From assembly GCA_035409945.1 (NCBI GenBank), contig DAONQC010000002.1, positions 186,001 to 250,000 of the forward strand: DNA of 64,000 nt. Reading direction: 5' to 3'. Positions 57,501 to 63,772 of this stretch are shown in pieces (positions within the stretch are counted from its first letter, which is position 1; every line of letters begins with the position of its first letter). The notes beneath the pieces are model-generated. The model was not told the DNA's origin, did no database searches, and saw nothing but the letters and a program-made list of their open reading frames with translations. Position numbers and translations under genes: made by a program. Source of the stretch: MWEH01 sp035409945 (lineage in GTDB: Bacteria > Bacillota > Clostridia > Christensenellales > DTU072).

Positions 57501-57896
57501 TGTTGCTCTATAATTTACGGGCAAGGCGTCTGGTACAACATCGTATTTAACAACTTGTTTAAAGCCACCATAATCTAGTACTACATTTTCAATCGTTGTA
57601 TTTTCTCTGCTTGTATCTAGTCCAATAACAACCAGTTCTGAAAGAGGAACTTTTTTTGTCGAACCATCTTTATATTTGACAGTAGCAAAGACTTGGGATA
57701 AGTCTGCACTCATAGGAATGGCGCCATCATTTTCAGGAACTATTGCTACAATTTCTTGAGGCTCTGTCTCTACGGTGGGAGCAATTTTGGGAAGCAATAA
57801 TGCAGAGACGACAATAACAATAACAGCAAACAAAGCAACTGCTGCTACACTAATTCCAATTTTTGCATTTTTAGTGAAATATTTCTTTACTGCCAC
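45546..57896 (-). CDS. Giant surface protein, 4116 residues, InlB-type repeats and GLUG domain
   Basis: A single unbroken frame of over 12 kb. GTG start with GGAAAG upstream. A basic head and one membrane helix (about 12-37) act as signal or anchor, and there is no lipobox. From about residue 140 to 3400 runs a long series of divergent InlB-type (Flg_new-like) beta modules, recognised by recurring GYxISxxxVNG steps, GGTVS/GGTIS and FxGWY. A GLUG region follows (about 3430-4010; GNGSPEKPFLIGT, GGLIGYLNTGAKVSGCEV, GGIAGVNFGLVSD). The C-terminus (WREYYGKYRTVSASTL) has no LPXTG motif. It is probably a fibrous adhesin or stalk. Its C-terminal end is copied in frame just downstream. Confidence 0.85.
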   Translation of the reverse strand: MAVKKYFTKNAKIGISVAAVALFAVIVIVVSALLLPKIAPTVETEPQEIVAIVPENDGAIPMSADLSQVFATVKYKDGSTKKVPLSELVVIGLDTSRENTTIENVVLDYGGFKQVVKYDVVPDALPVNYRATTGGRIQGDASQMVKAGTDATRVQAIPDAGYAFDGWSDGNPNASRIDRQVSRSMEEITAKFKKLEYVVVFFYPDGTTAREQIVKFGEAPPKIPRAEEQNMRLYGYKFIGFDRDFSRISGHTDIYPLYEKYAADTILDFTLDAEGVPLGTCDELRPFYEKDQIASIRVKPNPDRLFIGWSIQDVDGGWVDMPIDRGQRLVKLAPDHNVLFNTNRTGTSDEFAITFTPDEPVNNVHIKANFAYAESEISFTSMGVKAKESLLIRHDQQIGDIFDVEDLSALSMLGYEFKGWAVKDGEVDNDGLPIIIDNTKSFIKPTELVAQWEKKLYEVIFLVGQNENPVFTNQALGYNPEKGGRVLKAYYQDSLVSAVEGAFPTEEVYLTDYTFKGWYIRGEDMLPSDVSVDKTYKIDREVTYVLPVFEVNKVQLKVSILEGAGSMVNLVPDLEGQSGEYLEVPIRGLFYMDVNKTYKFRVKPADGYQLVSVIVGDISQSISEGAEYHDFEIISPSMGRQVSIKFAKSQHTVTVTNGTAGLYGIITYNDETKPLGYATSDAETVEITAMRGSNKDVEILAADGNYIDSVVVNGVISAVPNTATYYTLNLSEIDENIAVTVSYKEFRYKVTLPAAESITGGTVSLLDPQVDYAKNTTPRINIIASPTYYIKSLKVNGWEIDPYQPPSGYGVTNKEVLNVLHGEEDAQDDRVTKLQLSIINIDRDALVEVEFALLYYNVTVSSEGTGTADGSKRVAVGANVDIAARTTEGNYISLLTIDGENKPLAGLIVSTVHTFTNVESDHTVHFVFSTRRYSVSFDPSAGVTVRHNATNYPISVGKTFTNVKPGSSNSFVINAGAGMQLDLVEYSADGVNYQEQLAFNATTHTLQLDDVRKDYVVRVVTKPLLKDVTIYVSNRANSGVALSGEDIGPGETVYDTTVSFGGNITLEINPDSGLLIDIARIQIRNKDARETYEYVIPFDGAINPNALIGQYILYEDSGRFNLDIGNIKTSIDVFITFTNATPSYRVRTEVPLNGTLEVKDNNGNLITEETNVLEGTNLNYKATPAAGYILLALMINGQNVEAVNGEYVSQMGATSQVVSAKFVKPRYKVWINNQSTNGIMTSEVSLFDEGESFKVKAIAKRGYKVSTVSYKKPGEQTGQNVSVSDNQDVIEYTLPSSHAVSDLEFRATFVPKKYSVSILKTDGGTISANQGSVDMDYGSSVSVVVRANESYYISAVILNGIEYSAWELENREVNSETEEIEYGIFNLRVTSNADIKFVFAPNRYRIIAIQDLNGETLFKRFSADNSSTPFVEASGLYLSTEDRLLIRMRANEGYHIASLKVNNVITTWENDLTEEYFEISNITSNIKVEVLYAINTYSMKVSAYNTSVNYKDFDTTPIDYGRVSVVGYIPNANNEYTGFAHGSKIRVLVQPRTARGYYIKKFHIKYANGVEKTVLENELPINGGSYVIQGSDPNIGLDTDIDELTVEFRRRLFTFPTPEHIVNQLSAPHPWSSEPPSVKFTNQYNKDVAVVKVGGEHYEYGTNFEISLSPSIGYRRTGFYFNGEDRMDYIRLNKYVGVVTSDIQIRAEYTLNTFEIDVHQTVGGRVKIKDEVGTLLWAEGVPIISEGDPIPPTGEYIRDVINTAKGRVWAYEDKLVATYGTIIRVEVSPNNSQNNVSNQGYKISSFMVNNTDVGMLGDAQSVYDTTVRHDLSVNVGFAVNIYEINILSFEGGNASATPTEVSWGETSVIVANIAKGYQISAVKVNGNYNDNIRNGLVLSNSYNLASITENKEIQIITERIMYDVTFDPSSHYNKEFVINNGAIVKTAVSWAAINEGVPRQTPRFFRSDDGTIDESGVIKSYSEGAYIGLRFRDKLVFHLVVPEGFKISSIAVYMDDNGINEQQIVDSVSQLDSDDGSGKRTYTIDSVTGNVLINVKYELKQYNVIYVNKPNGDFTDLSQTKVSHYQQVSWNLIANYGYYLSKLEINGNTYSVENHLLSYSKGADFIYTYSTDDGISGEKYLITNELLNGRSDIRIEPVFQPLSFNISLKINNSIPNPQTDPIVVSIVNNKIIYDPQVRAVFEQDIEEGYSITAITFKNSDYYAAQTYALIKNTDDVLDDDEFNPKDSFLSIPASGSLINMMDIHVPNLSILRLNYQVEQDVHNVDFSYHLVEAVYDQSAFVMVNRGRTFTNEGEIPKVNNLPAFTTSREYTDNISGNTHAYGTYGTFTTTVAPAALNKYEFAGFQEMVGGNWVYLNASTNDIEIMSNGRAMRVRVTKNRSVRAVFFRLYKVQVEIKPEFKYTQGSFATNEPNLMNYRLYATVSATANHFEDDEKGVVLPNVSNPLNYPLVDKSTETLDGKYEFYVRSCAVLMLRSIDRTTTANASRGFFYYDVTFDTSGVYSQGTNNVDYDRGIAITDDKLIYSYAMNNVYTSFAMETEGALESNAGGTVSYLVNGSMATLTNNSLITEPNSTIEFTITPKPNYRFDAVTSLEYLARASDDGFRRNTGVFNPLSSSVDGRLQITHYNESNSIVPSTYAGRIAYVKVLLRHVSENTIFKIRFWRQIEFTRTVSIMTDEGLTTANVNLRPAFDTSVTSTGGTYDFGDNVTLKLNIPPYANWAVRWQFVGLFVNGINLFKNLNQAYPTAIDTVIRLDNSANIVNKPIGGGRVVHAVDVVARFIPVYNVVVENTYLYKPQGEDNIYLDPKQISVSSVEYSGQTMRYFKEETPINAKSADSDNSATHAFQILGKINRIEGSKDIASSPYNTWTDNKITLNWIGAGIAGPTYEFLGWQYYRYNADAGSYDWANIPYVENVGGSVGVMDYRRTSYTFPISALAKTSYFAIFNSTGGIDLLSAKTTVYKYNSSSGEWEGTADVMAIRIRPRFQKVVPVEIIKEAATQVPDVFGTEGTEGIRPVIVENALPKASFEYYKTINLDPAERSGYQFTGWYYRATETSYIKLEDTNPLASKLIPDTEQYLTYRYNDTNKRLTVRLDWLDQNYVIYARYVRIFKITIEVVSLSGTSSYITNSLPDIKYYGIVAPNEEGQFPADPTTVEQQQRKITDIIANVGTRLIFKLDTKYTNFTNWNTFNPRFDRFVGVDSQDLTTGAQDLWLQGDASISSDVNFTQTNAEEGAAQGIVDTIEGAVFRISANGDKYIKIQFRTEAELIIHNVYHGASIRIPDSLAIAKNWKSAGELTSVYIKDNDPNKDKDATEGIIKIDKIPVQPGVNYDGVKYGDFGIRISELLSYGAIMDGHIYQRAIQLDGNNITSKLAQFAFYGEKENVIIGYDESHSPVYATLQSPLVYPFAEGNTANAGNGSPEKPFLIGTLVHLINLNVLYEGNLQGGQPTLRYSLPNQPVRGLNFKLINDIDLDISSDQRLSKPLCSLGQGFDGILDGNGKAVYDLKPTLATTHAGLFAKITNSGEVKNLLMGNCNISTEGAYAGMLAGEASNGAIITNVDTTDAIEFNPSTDRSISAAMYAGGLIGYLNTGAKVSGCEVKKVSVISQFDSYISDVLTYVPGGAGGLVGGIGHHRNVYTNERARIENCQTETVTLNCKYAAGGIVGSLLSGEGIASESEVDASVKNSTATNVSYVEDESFAYIGGVVGYIGYRRAVYNVYLKTEGGSSMTIRSSWSSLEYTRPEEPQVYNYGGGGIAGVNFGLVSDATVSSSTNKTLYLAGSVSGGIVGINGGKIVRATLSTPIRVNRETIGSTTIRSGTFGGIAGYTLSTSTIEAGRVNYNPGGDLYLEDRAAITVYTQTPVGWADNFNIEHGQLEGPVENEIKGEQSIDDSSNLYVGGLVGYNRGLITMDESSSTNSSINGNVVVSRRSGGQAVNKSYVGTVIGYNLYQGDIGNLTVTSQIGYYRYCYVGKGNSLVMEDYLGVSAYNDGGGSVTGTSSGNIRYEANGNGLADHTQCVAKLINGAHATDFPVANFRYKNNGLSSLSFTNPINFIFNLGNTQTYQSPYLQNNIKTHNYGFVKWREYYGKYRTVSASTL

Positions 57897-58495
57897 TTCT
57901 GCTTTCCTTCAAATACTAATCTAAAAAAGATTTGCATACATCTCATAGGGTTTTTCATTCGTCCGATAAAGCTATGTGCCTAGCTTACAAACCTCTGCGT
58001 GCCACTCAATATATCTCTACATACTTCTCGGATAGTGTTTTATATTGTCTATTAAGGTCGTGCTCATTGCGCATGTTTAATCGATGGGCGCGTCAAATAC
58101 GCATACTCGCGCGTACATTGTTTTTATTATATATTAATAAGGTGTCTAAATCAATTGCTTTATTTTGACTTTTTTGTGATGCAATTTCACATTCACTTGC
58201 ACTTCACAATCTCATAAAATCGCAAAAAACCATATTATTCATAAATTCTCGATTTCGGTAGCTTAAATACAACTTTTAGAAACCTATATTCACACATTGA
58301 ATTGATTAAAAATCGTTGGTTTGAAATACTTCAACTAAAATACCTACATAAAGTTTTAGATAAACTTCACATTAAAGCGTTTTTGAAACCTTTCATTTTG
58401 TCTTAAAAAACCACATTAGTGACCACTATCCATCAAGTTTAATGTGCCTAAGTAGAACTCAACATAATCAACTATTTTGACTGCCAGCGTATGAA
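57897..58495. other. Gene-free stretch upstream of the giant gene
   Basis: Contains a CGCGCG box (58107-58112) and TTGACG (minus strand, 58090-58095), but no convincing -10 at the right spacing. AT-rich to 58495. No gene is seen. Confidence 0.5.
58107..58112. promoter_or_regulatory. CGCGCG box upstream of the giant gene
   Basis: An alternating CG hexamer about 210 bases upstream of the giant gene start, in AT-rich DNA with a second GCGCG 15 bases away. Confidence 0.4.
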
Positions 58496-58892
58496 AACCA
58501 CAAAAATCGCATCTTATAACTTATCAATTATTTCTAAAAACAATCGCCTTTAAAGCTAATTCCAGTCGTTACTAACTAATGCGAAAACCGTCCTATAATT
58601 TATCAATTGCGCCTAAAACGATTGTCCCAACGAATGTAAATTTCTGTCTACACATCAGCTTGTATATTATTTATACTAACTACAAACTAATGTGCAATAT
58701 GCCCTACAGTTTATAAATTGAGCCTAAATTAATGCGCACTATTATGCTAATTTTATCCACTACAAACTAATGCAGTACCTATATTAAAATTTGTCAATTG
58801 CACCTAAAATGAGATTGGCATTTAGTATTGAGGCTCGTTAATGAACGGTGTTTTTCTATATTTCAATTACTCTAAATCAATGCAAGTCCATA
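58496..58892 (-). pseudogene. Four stacked remnants of the mtnN 3' end
   Basis: The end of mtnN (ILGTIDKL then TAA, from 58919) recurs with its stop codon at about 58792 (ILGAIDKF, TAA), 58711 (NLGSIYKL, TAG), 58598 (VLGAIDKL, TAG) and 58519 (FLEIIDKL, TAA), all on the minus strand. The closest copy also keeps ASILNANL (genuine ASTLNANL) and then has a one-base deletion. Flanking sequence such as AAACTAATGC also recurs, with a spacing of 80-110 bases. Confidence 0.8.
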
Positions 58893-59570
58893 TTATAATT
58901 TATCAATTGTGCCTAAAATGAGATTGGCATTTAGTGTTGAGGCTTCGTTAATAAACGTATTAAAATCATCTTCAGCACCATCTCCAGCATCATCGGAAAT
59001 GACCCTTGCTATACAACAAGGGATGCCTTCTAAACTGGCTATCTGCGCTACTGCACCACTTTCCATATCACAGGCAACAGCACCAAATTCTGCAACTATT
59101 TCCCTTCTTTTTTCTTCGGAATTTATAAACTGATCGCCAGTTGCAATGATACCGCTACTTGCATTTTTAATACCACTTCTTAAAATATTTGTCTCTTTTT
59201 TTGATGTCTTAAATATAGGTCCATCAAACCCAGTTATATGTCCTTTTTGCCTACCAAATGCAGTAGTATCAAAGTCGTGTTGTACCACTCCATCAGCAAT
59301 TAATACTGACAATTTAGGAAGCTTTGCTAGCCCTCCTGCAAGTCCAGTTGAGATTAGTAGCGACACATTGTATTTATTGCACATAACTGTTGCTAAATGC
59401 GCTGCATTAACTTTACCGATTCCACATACGCCAATTACAACAGAAACGCCTTTCAATTTACCCAAGTAAAACTTTCTGCCTTTATATTCTTCAACTTGGA
59501 TATCTTGTAGCTTATCTATTAGCTTTTCAGCCTCTTCTTTCATTGCAATAATTAAGCCTATTTTTTTCAT
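58893..59570 (-). CDS. mtnN: 5'-methylthioadenosine/S-adenosylhomocysteine nucleosidase
   Basis: A 225-residue PNP-superfamily enzyme that cleaves adenine from methylthioadenosine and S-adenosylhomocysteine, products of polyamine synthesis and methylation. Motifs: MKEEAE with Glu12 (proton donor), STGLAGGL (74-81), CDMESGAVAQ with Glu170 (ribose binding) and VISDDAGD with Asp193 (base). Length is typical. It is a single gene. At least four decayed copies of its 3' end follow it. Confidence 0.93.
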   Translation of the reverse strand: MKKIGLIIAMKEEAEKLIDKLQDIQVEEYKGRKFYLGKLKGVSVVIGVCGIGKVNAAHLATVMCNKYNVSLLISTGLAGGLAKLPKLSVLIADGVVQHDFDTTAFGRQKGHITGFDGPIFKTSKKETNILRSGIKNASSGIIATGDQFINSEEKRREIVAEFGAVACDMESGAVAQIASLEGIPCCIARVISDDAGDGAEDDFNTFINEASTLNANLILGTIDKL

Positions 59571-59687
59571 GTTAAACCCCTCGTTTATTAAGCATCCTCT
59601 TTATGTTAAGACTGTTTCTTCTATATATTTGAGTTAATGACGACTATTTAATAATACATTAATTTCTTGTTCTATACAAAGAAATAG

Positions 59688-59710
59688 TCAGCTAACTAAA
59701 GCTGACTACC
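59688..59710 (-). terminator. Terminator of the 342-aa anchored protein gene
   Basis: Minus strand TAGTCAGCT, loop TTAGTT, AGCTGACTA, then TTTCTTTG, 40 bases past the stop. Confidence 0.75.
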
Positions 59711-59749
59711 TTATGTTTTTAATTAATATCACCTTAACGGCTAGTAGCT

Positions 59750-60778
59750 TTATTGACCTTCTTCAGGTGCTGGAGCAGTTTCTGGGGTATAGGTTATTAC
59801 TGTTATCTTACCATTTAATAAGCCCTCATTGCCAAGCACCACATTGCCAGTTACAACATTATCGCCATCAACCTCTGCAGTTCCAATCTTGCCTAAGTTG
59901 CTAATTACATGTGATAGACCTTCTCCTAGCTGCTCACTTATAAGCGCTTTAGATTCCTTGTTATTTGGATTGTCCATGCCAGAAGCCATCAAATTAAATA
60001 GCACTTCTGACACTTGGTTTTCTTGACCGTTAATCTGTAAGGACTTGTAAGTTAAAACCAGCTTACCTTCGTTATTCACAGAAACATTTTGTTCAGAAAC
60101 AAGATATACCCTATTAGGAACTTGTTTTAGTGCCCACTTAGTTGCACTGTTTATATTATCAGCGTTCATAGCTTCTTCAACAAGTTTCCTAGTATTGATC
60201 GACACAACAATTCTAAAAGACTTTTTACTACCACTAACTGAAATAATAATTTCTTCTACAGTAGCGTTCAGCTCTTTAAATGCCTTTACGCTGTCATCAG
60301 CCGAATCATCGCCTTCTTCTACAGCTTGATTTATCATCTGGTCAAACAGATATGCAATCGTTGTATCTTTGTATGTCCTTAGATATTCTTTATCATATGT
60401 TACGGGCTCCTTTGCCATTTTGAGGTAATCAATCTTACCATCTTCGGACTGTACATTACTATTGCTAGTGTTGTTCTCTGCTGTCCCTTTCTCCTGCTGC
60501 GCATTGGGTGGATTAGAAACCATATCCTCTCTTGCTGGTTCTTTCATAAGATCTCTAAGCATTTTTATAATGTTAAATAGTTTTACATCCGCCAGTCCCA
60601 TAGATCTAAAGGTTATGCTATCATCTCCAAGAGGTATATCTGCAATTTTTAACTGTTCCGGCGTCAAGGATAACACAACAATGCCTGCTATTACCACTAG
60701 CAAGATGAGTATTAGTATCGGTAATATTATGAATTTAAATATACCTTTTATAATTCCATTTGTTGCTGGTACTGCCAT
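59750..60778 (-). CDS. Hypothetical membrane-anchored extracellular protein
   Basis: A 342-residue protein with an N-terminal membrane helix (about 13-37) and an external domain of about 300 residues with no recognised family. It has a low-complexity polar stretch (NPPNAQQEKGTAENNTSNS, about 89-107) and an alternating beta/alpha region with VEEIIISVSGSKKSFRIVVSIN and NEGKLVLTYKSLQING. The layout slightly recalls AsmA-like or SatD-like anchored proteins, but this is not supported by a clear motif. RBS GGAGAG. Its promoter with GCGCGC box lies at 60808-60867. Confidence 0.65.
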   Translation of the reverse strand: MAVPATNGIIKGIFKFIILPILILILLVVIAGIVVLSLTPEQLKIADIPLGDDSITFRSMGLADVKLFNIIKMLRDLMKEPAREDMVSNPPNAQQEKGTAENNTSNSNVQSEDGKIDYLKMAKEPVTYDKEYLRTYKDTTIAYLFDQMINQAVEEGDDSADDSVKAFKELNATVEEIIISVSGSKKSFRIVVSINTRKLVEEAMNADNINSATKWALKQVPNRVYLVSEQNVSVNNEGKLVLTYKSLQINGQENQVSEVLFNLMASGMDNPNNKESKALISEQLGEGLSHVISNLGKIGTAEVDGDNVVTGNVVLGNEGLLNGKITVITYTPETAPAPEEGQ

Positions 60779-60807
60779 AATTTCTCTCCTTATATTTTGA
60801 TAATTTA

Positions 60808-60836
60808 ATTATTGCATTGCTATAACCTTTTGTCAA
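60808..60836 (-). promoter_or_regulatory. Promoter of the 342-aa anchored protein gene
   Basis: Minus strand TTGACA (60831-60836), 17-base spacer, AATAAT (60808-60813). A GCGCGC box (60862-60867) lies 26 bases upstream of the -35. Confidence 0.7.
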
Positions 60837-60861
60837 TATGGATATTTATTATCGCACATGT

Positions 60862-60867
60862 GCGCGC
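60862..60867. promoter_or_regulatory. GCGCGC box
   Basis: Alternating GC hexamer within CACATGTGCGCGCAAATG, 26 bases upstream of the -35 of the 342-aa protein gene. This is nearly the same distance as at 15041 and 12330. Confidence 0.5.
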
Positions 60868-60969
60868 AAATGAGCCAATATTTTGCAAGTCAACTAGAGT
60901 GTTAGAAATATAAAAAATACCTTACAGTACCGTATAAAACTGTCAAAAATGAAGATCTATGTGTAAAAC

Positions 60970-61088
60970 ATTAGAAATCAAAGACTTACTACAACTTCTC
61001 TATAATTGGTAGAAATCAAAAACTTGCTATAACTGCTTTGTTATTATTAGAAAAAGACTTACTACAGCTTATTTATTCTTGGTACAGA
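60970..61088. repeat. 3' repeat array of the 899-aa gene, three 39-base units
   Basis: On the plus strand, units start AGAAATCAAAGACTTACTAC (60970), AGAAATCAAAAACTTGCTAT (61009) and AGAAAAAGACTTACTACAGC (61049). The last overlaps the gene's final codons and TAA (TACCAAGAATAAATAAGC on the minus strand). Confidence 0.75.
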
Positions 61089-63772
61089 TCAGCTGAATTT
61101 CCAGTAAGTCTAGCGTATAGCTCATATGTTTGAGGAACAGGATCTCCTGGTTTTATAGCAGGTACTTTATCTCCCGTAAAGTCATAACAGGTTAGTACAC
61201 TATCATATTTTACTTCAATTTGACCTTTTAAAAATAAATCAAGTAATGTTGCTACTCCTCGAATTTGTTCTGAAAAAATTTCGTCGTTTTCATCCAGTAC
61301 GGGTATGGTAAAACTTGTTAATCTTGTGTCGAAGCTATTAATACGACTGATGTCTGGATTAAAAATCATACCTGGCGCAAACATACCAAGACTCACATAC
61401 TTTTTCCTATTATGTGTAAAATAAATGTGCGATAGTTTTTTATCAGTGACATATTCATAAAACGCCGAGAATAACATACTATCCAACATGTTTATGAGGT
61501 TTTGATCTGGAGATGAAAATTCTAATAATGCATTTAATAAAGTATTCACTAAAACGTTAGTAAAAGACTCTTCCGTATGCCAATTATACACATCCATAAA
61601 CCCTTCAATGTAAACATCTGGCATATATCCCGAAGCTAAATTATCAAGCAGCACCCATCCTTCATAGGTTATAGATACACTCGGTCCGGAAGAGTTTTTA
61701 AATACATTATTTCTAAGTGTTAGCGAAGCCCGATCCCTACCTAATATCGCTTGAGTTTCTTTTAGCTCTGGATATGCTGCATATACAGCACATGTCCCAT
61801 TATCACCTAATATACAGCCTTCAACTTCTGCATCTCTTACAAATCTGATATAAATAGCTCTATCGGTATTATATATTTGGAGGTGCTTAAAATATGCTTT
61901 ATCCCTATGAAAACCTATCAATGCAATTGCGCTCCCTCTTTCTCCTACACCATCCATACTTTCAGCATTACGCATTTTCATTTCTTCAAAATAAATAGGC
62001 TTAATTGTAAGCGAAAGATCAGTTAAAGTCTTATCGGGAGGAATTTCTAATTCGCGAATATCCCACCACCACCATTCTCTAAATATGTTTATTGCCCCAC
62101 TAGAACGCTTGATATATGGTACTTGGCTTGCATCGTATAAAAAACCATTTCCATAGAAAGATATGCCTATATGGAAATTCAGTTGTTTATTTGCAACTAT
62201 ATCATCCTGTAGACAGGCATTATACTCCTCATCTTTAGTAAGGTATTGAAGTTCATCAAACTTCGTTATATTAATATAGTCCGGAGTATCCATTAATTTA
62301 AACTCAAAACTCCGCTTTATACTCTCAACTGGCTTGTTATACAACATAAATGTGGCAGAAATTACAGCGGACCTACCTGCTCCCTCCTCATGAAAAGAGA
62401 GCATTATATCTTTAGAATCTTCAATTTCTTCTATGCTAACTACCGAGCTATCGCTAGTATTCCATTTTACATCAAAGGTATGATTTTTATTTGATAACCC
62501 AAACCTGTGTTTATTAGTTAGCTCATAGTTTTCATCTAACCAGAAATGCCCCCATTTTCTAGTTAACTGTATTCCTAGTTTTGCATCTTCTAGTCCAAGC
62601 TCAAGTTCGAATGTGGGAACTCTTTCTTTAACAGTGAATATTATTTGCTTTTCCTCACTGCCTTTTCTTGCAGTAACAACTAATTCGCCAGGAATTAGTG
62701 GAAACAAAGCGCCAGTTTCTTTATCAATTGTTGCTTTTGATGGATCGGCTGTAAAAATTACTCCCTTTTCAATCTTTTTACCGGTAAGCAAGTCTTTTAC
62801 ACCCAAAAAGTATGGAGTATTATTTGAATAAAGGAGAGTAGGACCCTCATTAAAACCCCAGTCATTTGCCTTGGCTACCATCACCAGCATAGTATCTTCC
62901 GTTACATAACCCGTATCTTTATCGGTGTGTATAACCGTTGCAATTAAATCCCCTTGTACATTCTCTTCAATAGTCACTTCTGTACACTCTGGGTCTGGGT
63001 CTAGCGTGAATACTTCTCTAATGTATGTAGGAGTTACATTTTCCTCCTCTACATATATTTTCTTGTCTTTGATGATGGCATTCTTAGTATCCATCTCAAG
63101 TAGCACATGTGTTAAATCTCCAGTTTTGTCTATTGCTTCGGCTCTGATTTGTGCCTGCCCTCTTGATAGAATAGTTAAATATCCATTTGGAGATATGGAT
63201 ATGACATCCTTGCCTTCTGCAACCCGCCAGTGCACTGAAGCTCCTCTCAGGGCTTCTATTGGCGTAATCTCTAAGTGCAACTGACCACTACTTCTTATTT
63301 CTATGATGCTTCCTGATAGCAACTCCTTACCTGCCTCGTCAAAAACAACTAAACTCTCTATAGAATCACTAGTTATATTGAATATAACCGCTCTTTTTAC
63401 ATTGACATTAGCTTCAGCTGATATAACGACTTTGACTGGCCCTACTTTTTTGGGAATTACGCTATATCTATTTGTATCACCCCTTCTAACTATCTCAACA
63501 TCGCCTACTGAACCTTCTTCAATTTCAGGAGTATTAATGTTTGAATTCTTAGTCATGAGAGGTAGTACATCAACTATGATAAAAGAATTTAGATCGTTTA
63601 TGTCTATAGTTATAATGTCATCTTTCCCAATTATTTTATTGTTAGAGTTCCTTATTTCGATGCCAAAAGGATTGTCGGGAGTGGTAATTGAAATAACTCT
63701 ACTAGTAGCGGTTAACGCTATAGTAACAATTATTGGAATCAATATGATTATAAATATTAAGAACTTTCGCAT
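61073..63772 (-). CDS. Anchored surface protein with Ig-like domains and beta-helix
   Basis: An 899-residue protein with an N-terminal hydrophobic segment (about 3-25; no clear lipobox). Two or more bacterial Ig-like (BIG2-type) modules follow (about 135-390), shown by ITPIEALRGASVHWRVAEG then ISPNGYLTILSRGQAQIRA, and by ADPSKATIDKETGALFPLIPGELVVTA. A parallel beta-helix-like region lies around 560-700 (LQIYNTDRAIYIRFVRDAEVEGCILGDN, SLTLRNNVFKNSSG). No catalytic site is evident. It probably binds or spans the cell wall. It is the first gene of the minus-strand group at this end, and its 3' end is repeated twice downstream. Confidence 0.75.
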   Translation of the reverse strand: MRKFLIFIIILIPIIVTIALTATSRVISITTPDNPFGIEIRNSNNKIIGKDDIITIDINDLNSFIIVDVLPLMTKNSNINTPEIEEGSVGDVEIVRRGDTNRYSVIPKKVGPVKVVISAEANVNVKRAVIFNITSDSIESLVVFDEAGKELLSGSIIEIRSSGQLHLEITPIEALRGASVHWRVAEGKDVISISPNGYLTILSRGQAQIRAEAIDKTGDLTHVLLEMDTKNAIIKDKKIYVEEENVTPTYIREVFTLDPDPECTEVTIEENVQGDLIATVIHTDKDTGYVTEDTMLVMVAKANDWGFNEGPTLLYSNNTPYFLGVKDLLTGKKIEKGVIFTADPSKATIDKETGALFPLIPGELVVTARKGSEEKQIIFTVKERVPTFELELGLEDAKLGIQLTRKWGHFWLDENYELTNKHRFGLSNKNHTFDVKWNTSDSSVVSIEEIEDSKDIMLSFHEEGAGRSAVISATFMLYNKPVESIKRSFEFKLMDTPDYINITKFDELQYLTKDEEYNACLQDDIVANKQLNFHIGISFYGNGFLYDASQVPYIKRSSGAINIFREWWWWDIRELEIPPDKTLTDLSLTIKPIYFEEMKMRNAESMDGVGERGSAIALIGFHRDKAYFKHLQIYNTDRAIYIRFVRDAEVEGCILGDNGTCAVYAAYPELKETQAILGRDRASLTLRNNVFKNSSGPSVSITYEGWVLLDNLASGYMPDVYIEGFMDVYNWHTEESFTNVLVNTLLNALLEFSSPDQNLINMLDSMLFSAFYEYVTDKKLSHIYFTHNRKKYVSLGMFAPGMIFNPDISRINSFDTRLTSFTIPVLDENDEIFSEQIRGVATLLDLFLKGQIEVKYDSVLTCYDFTGDKVPAIKPGDPVPQTYELYARLTGNSADLYQE

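Noticed and set aside
46081..57578. Many plus-strand frames opposite the giant gene
   Set aside because: All are antisense shadows without ribosome binding sites, while the minus frame is continuous with clear protein repeats.
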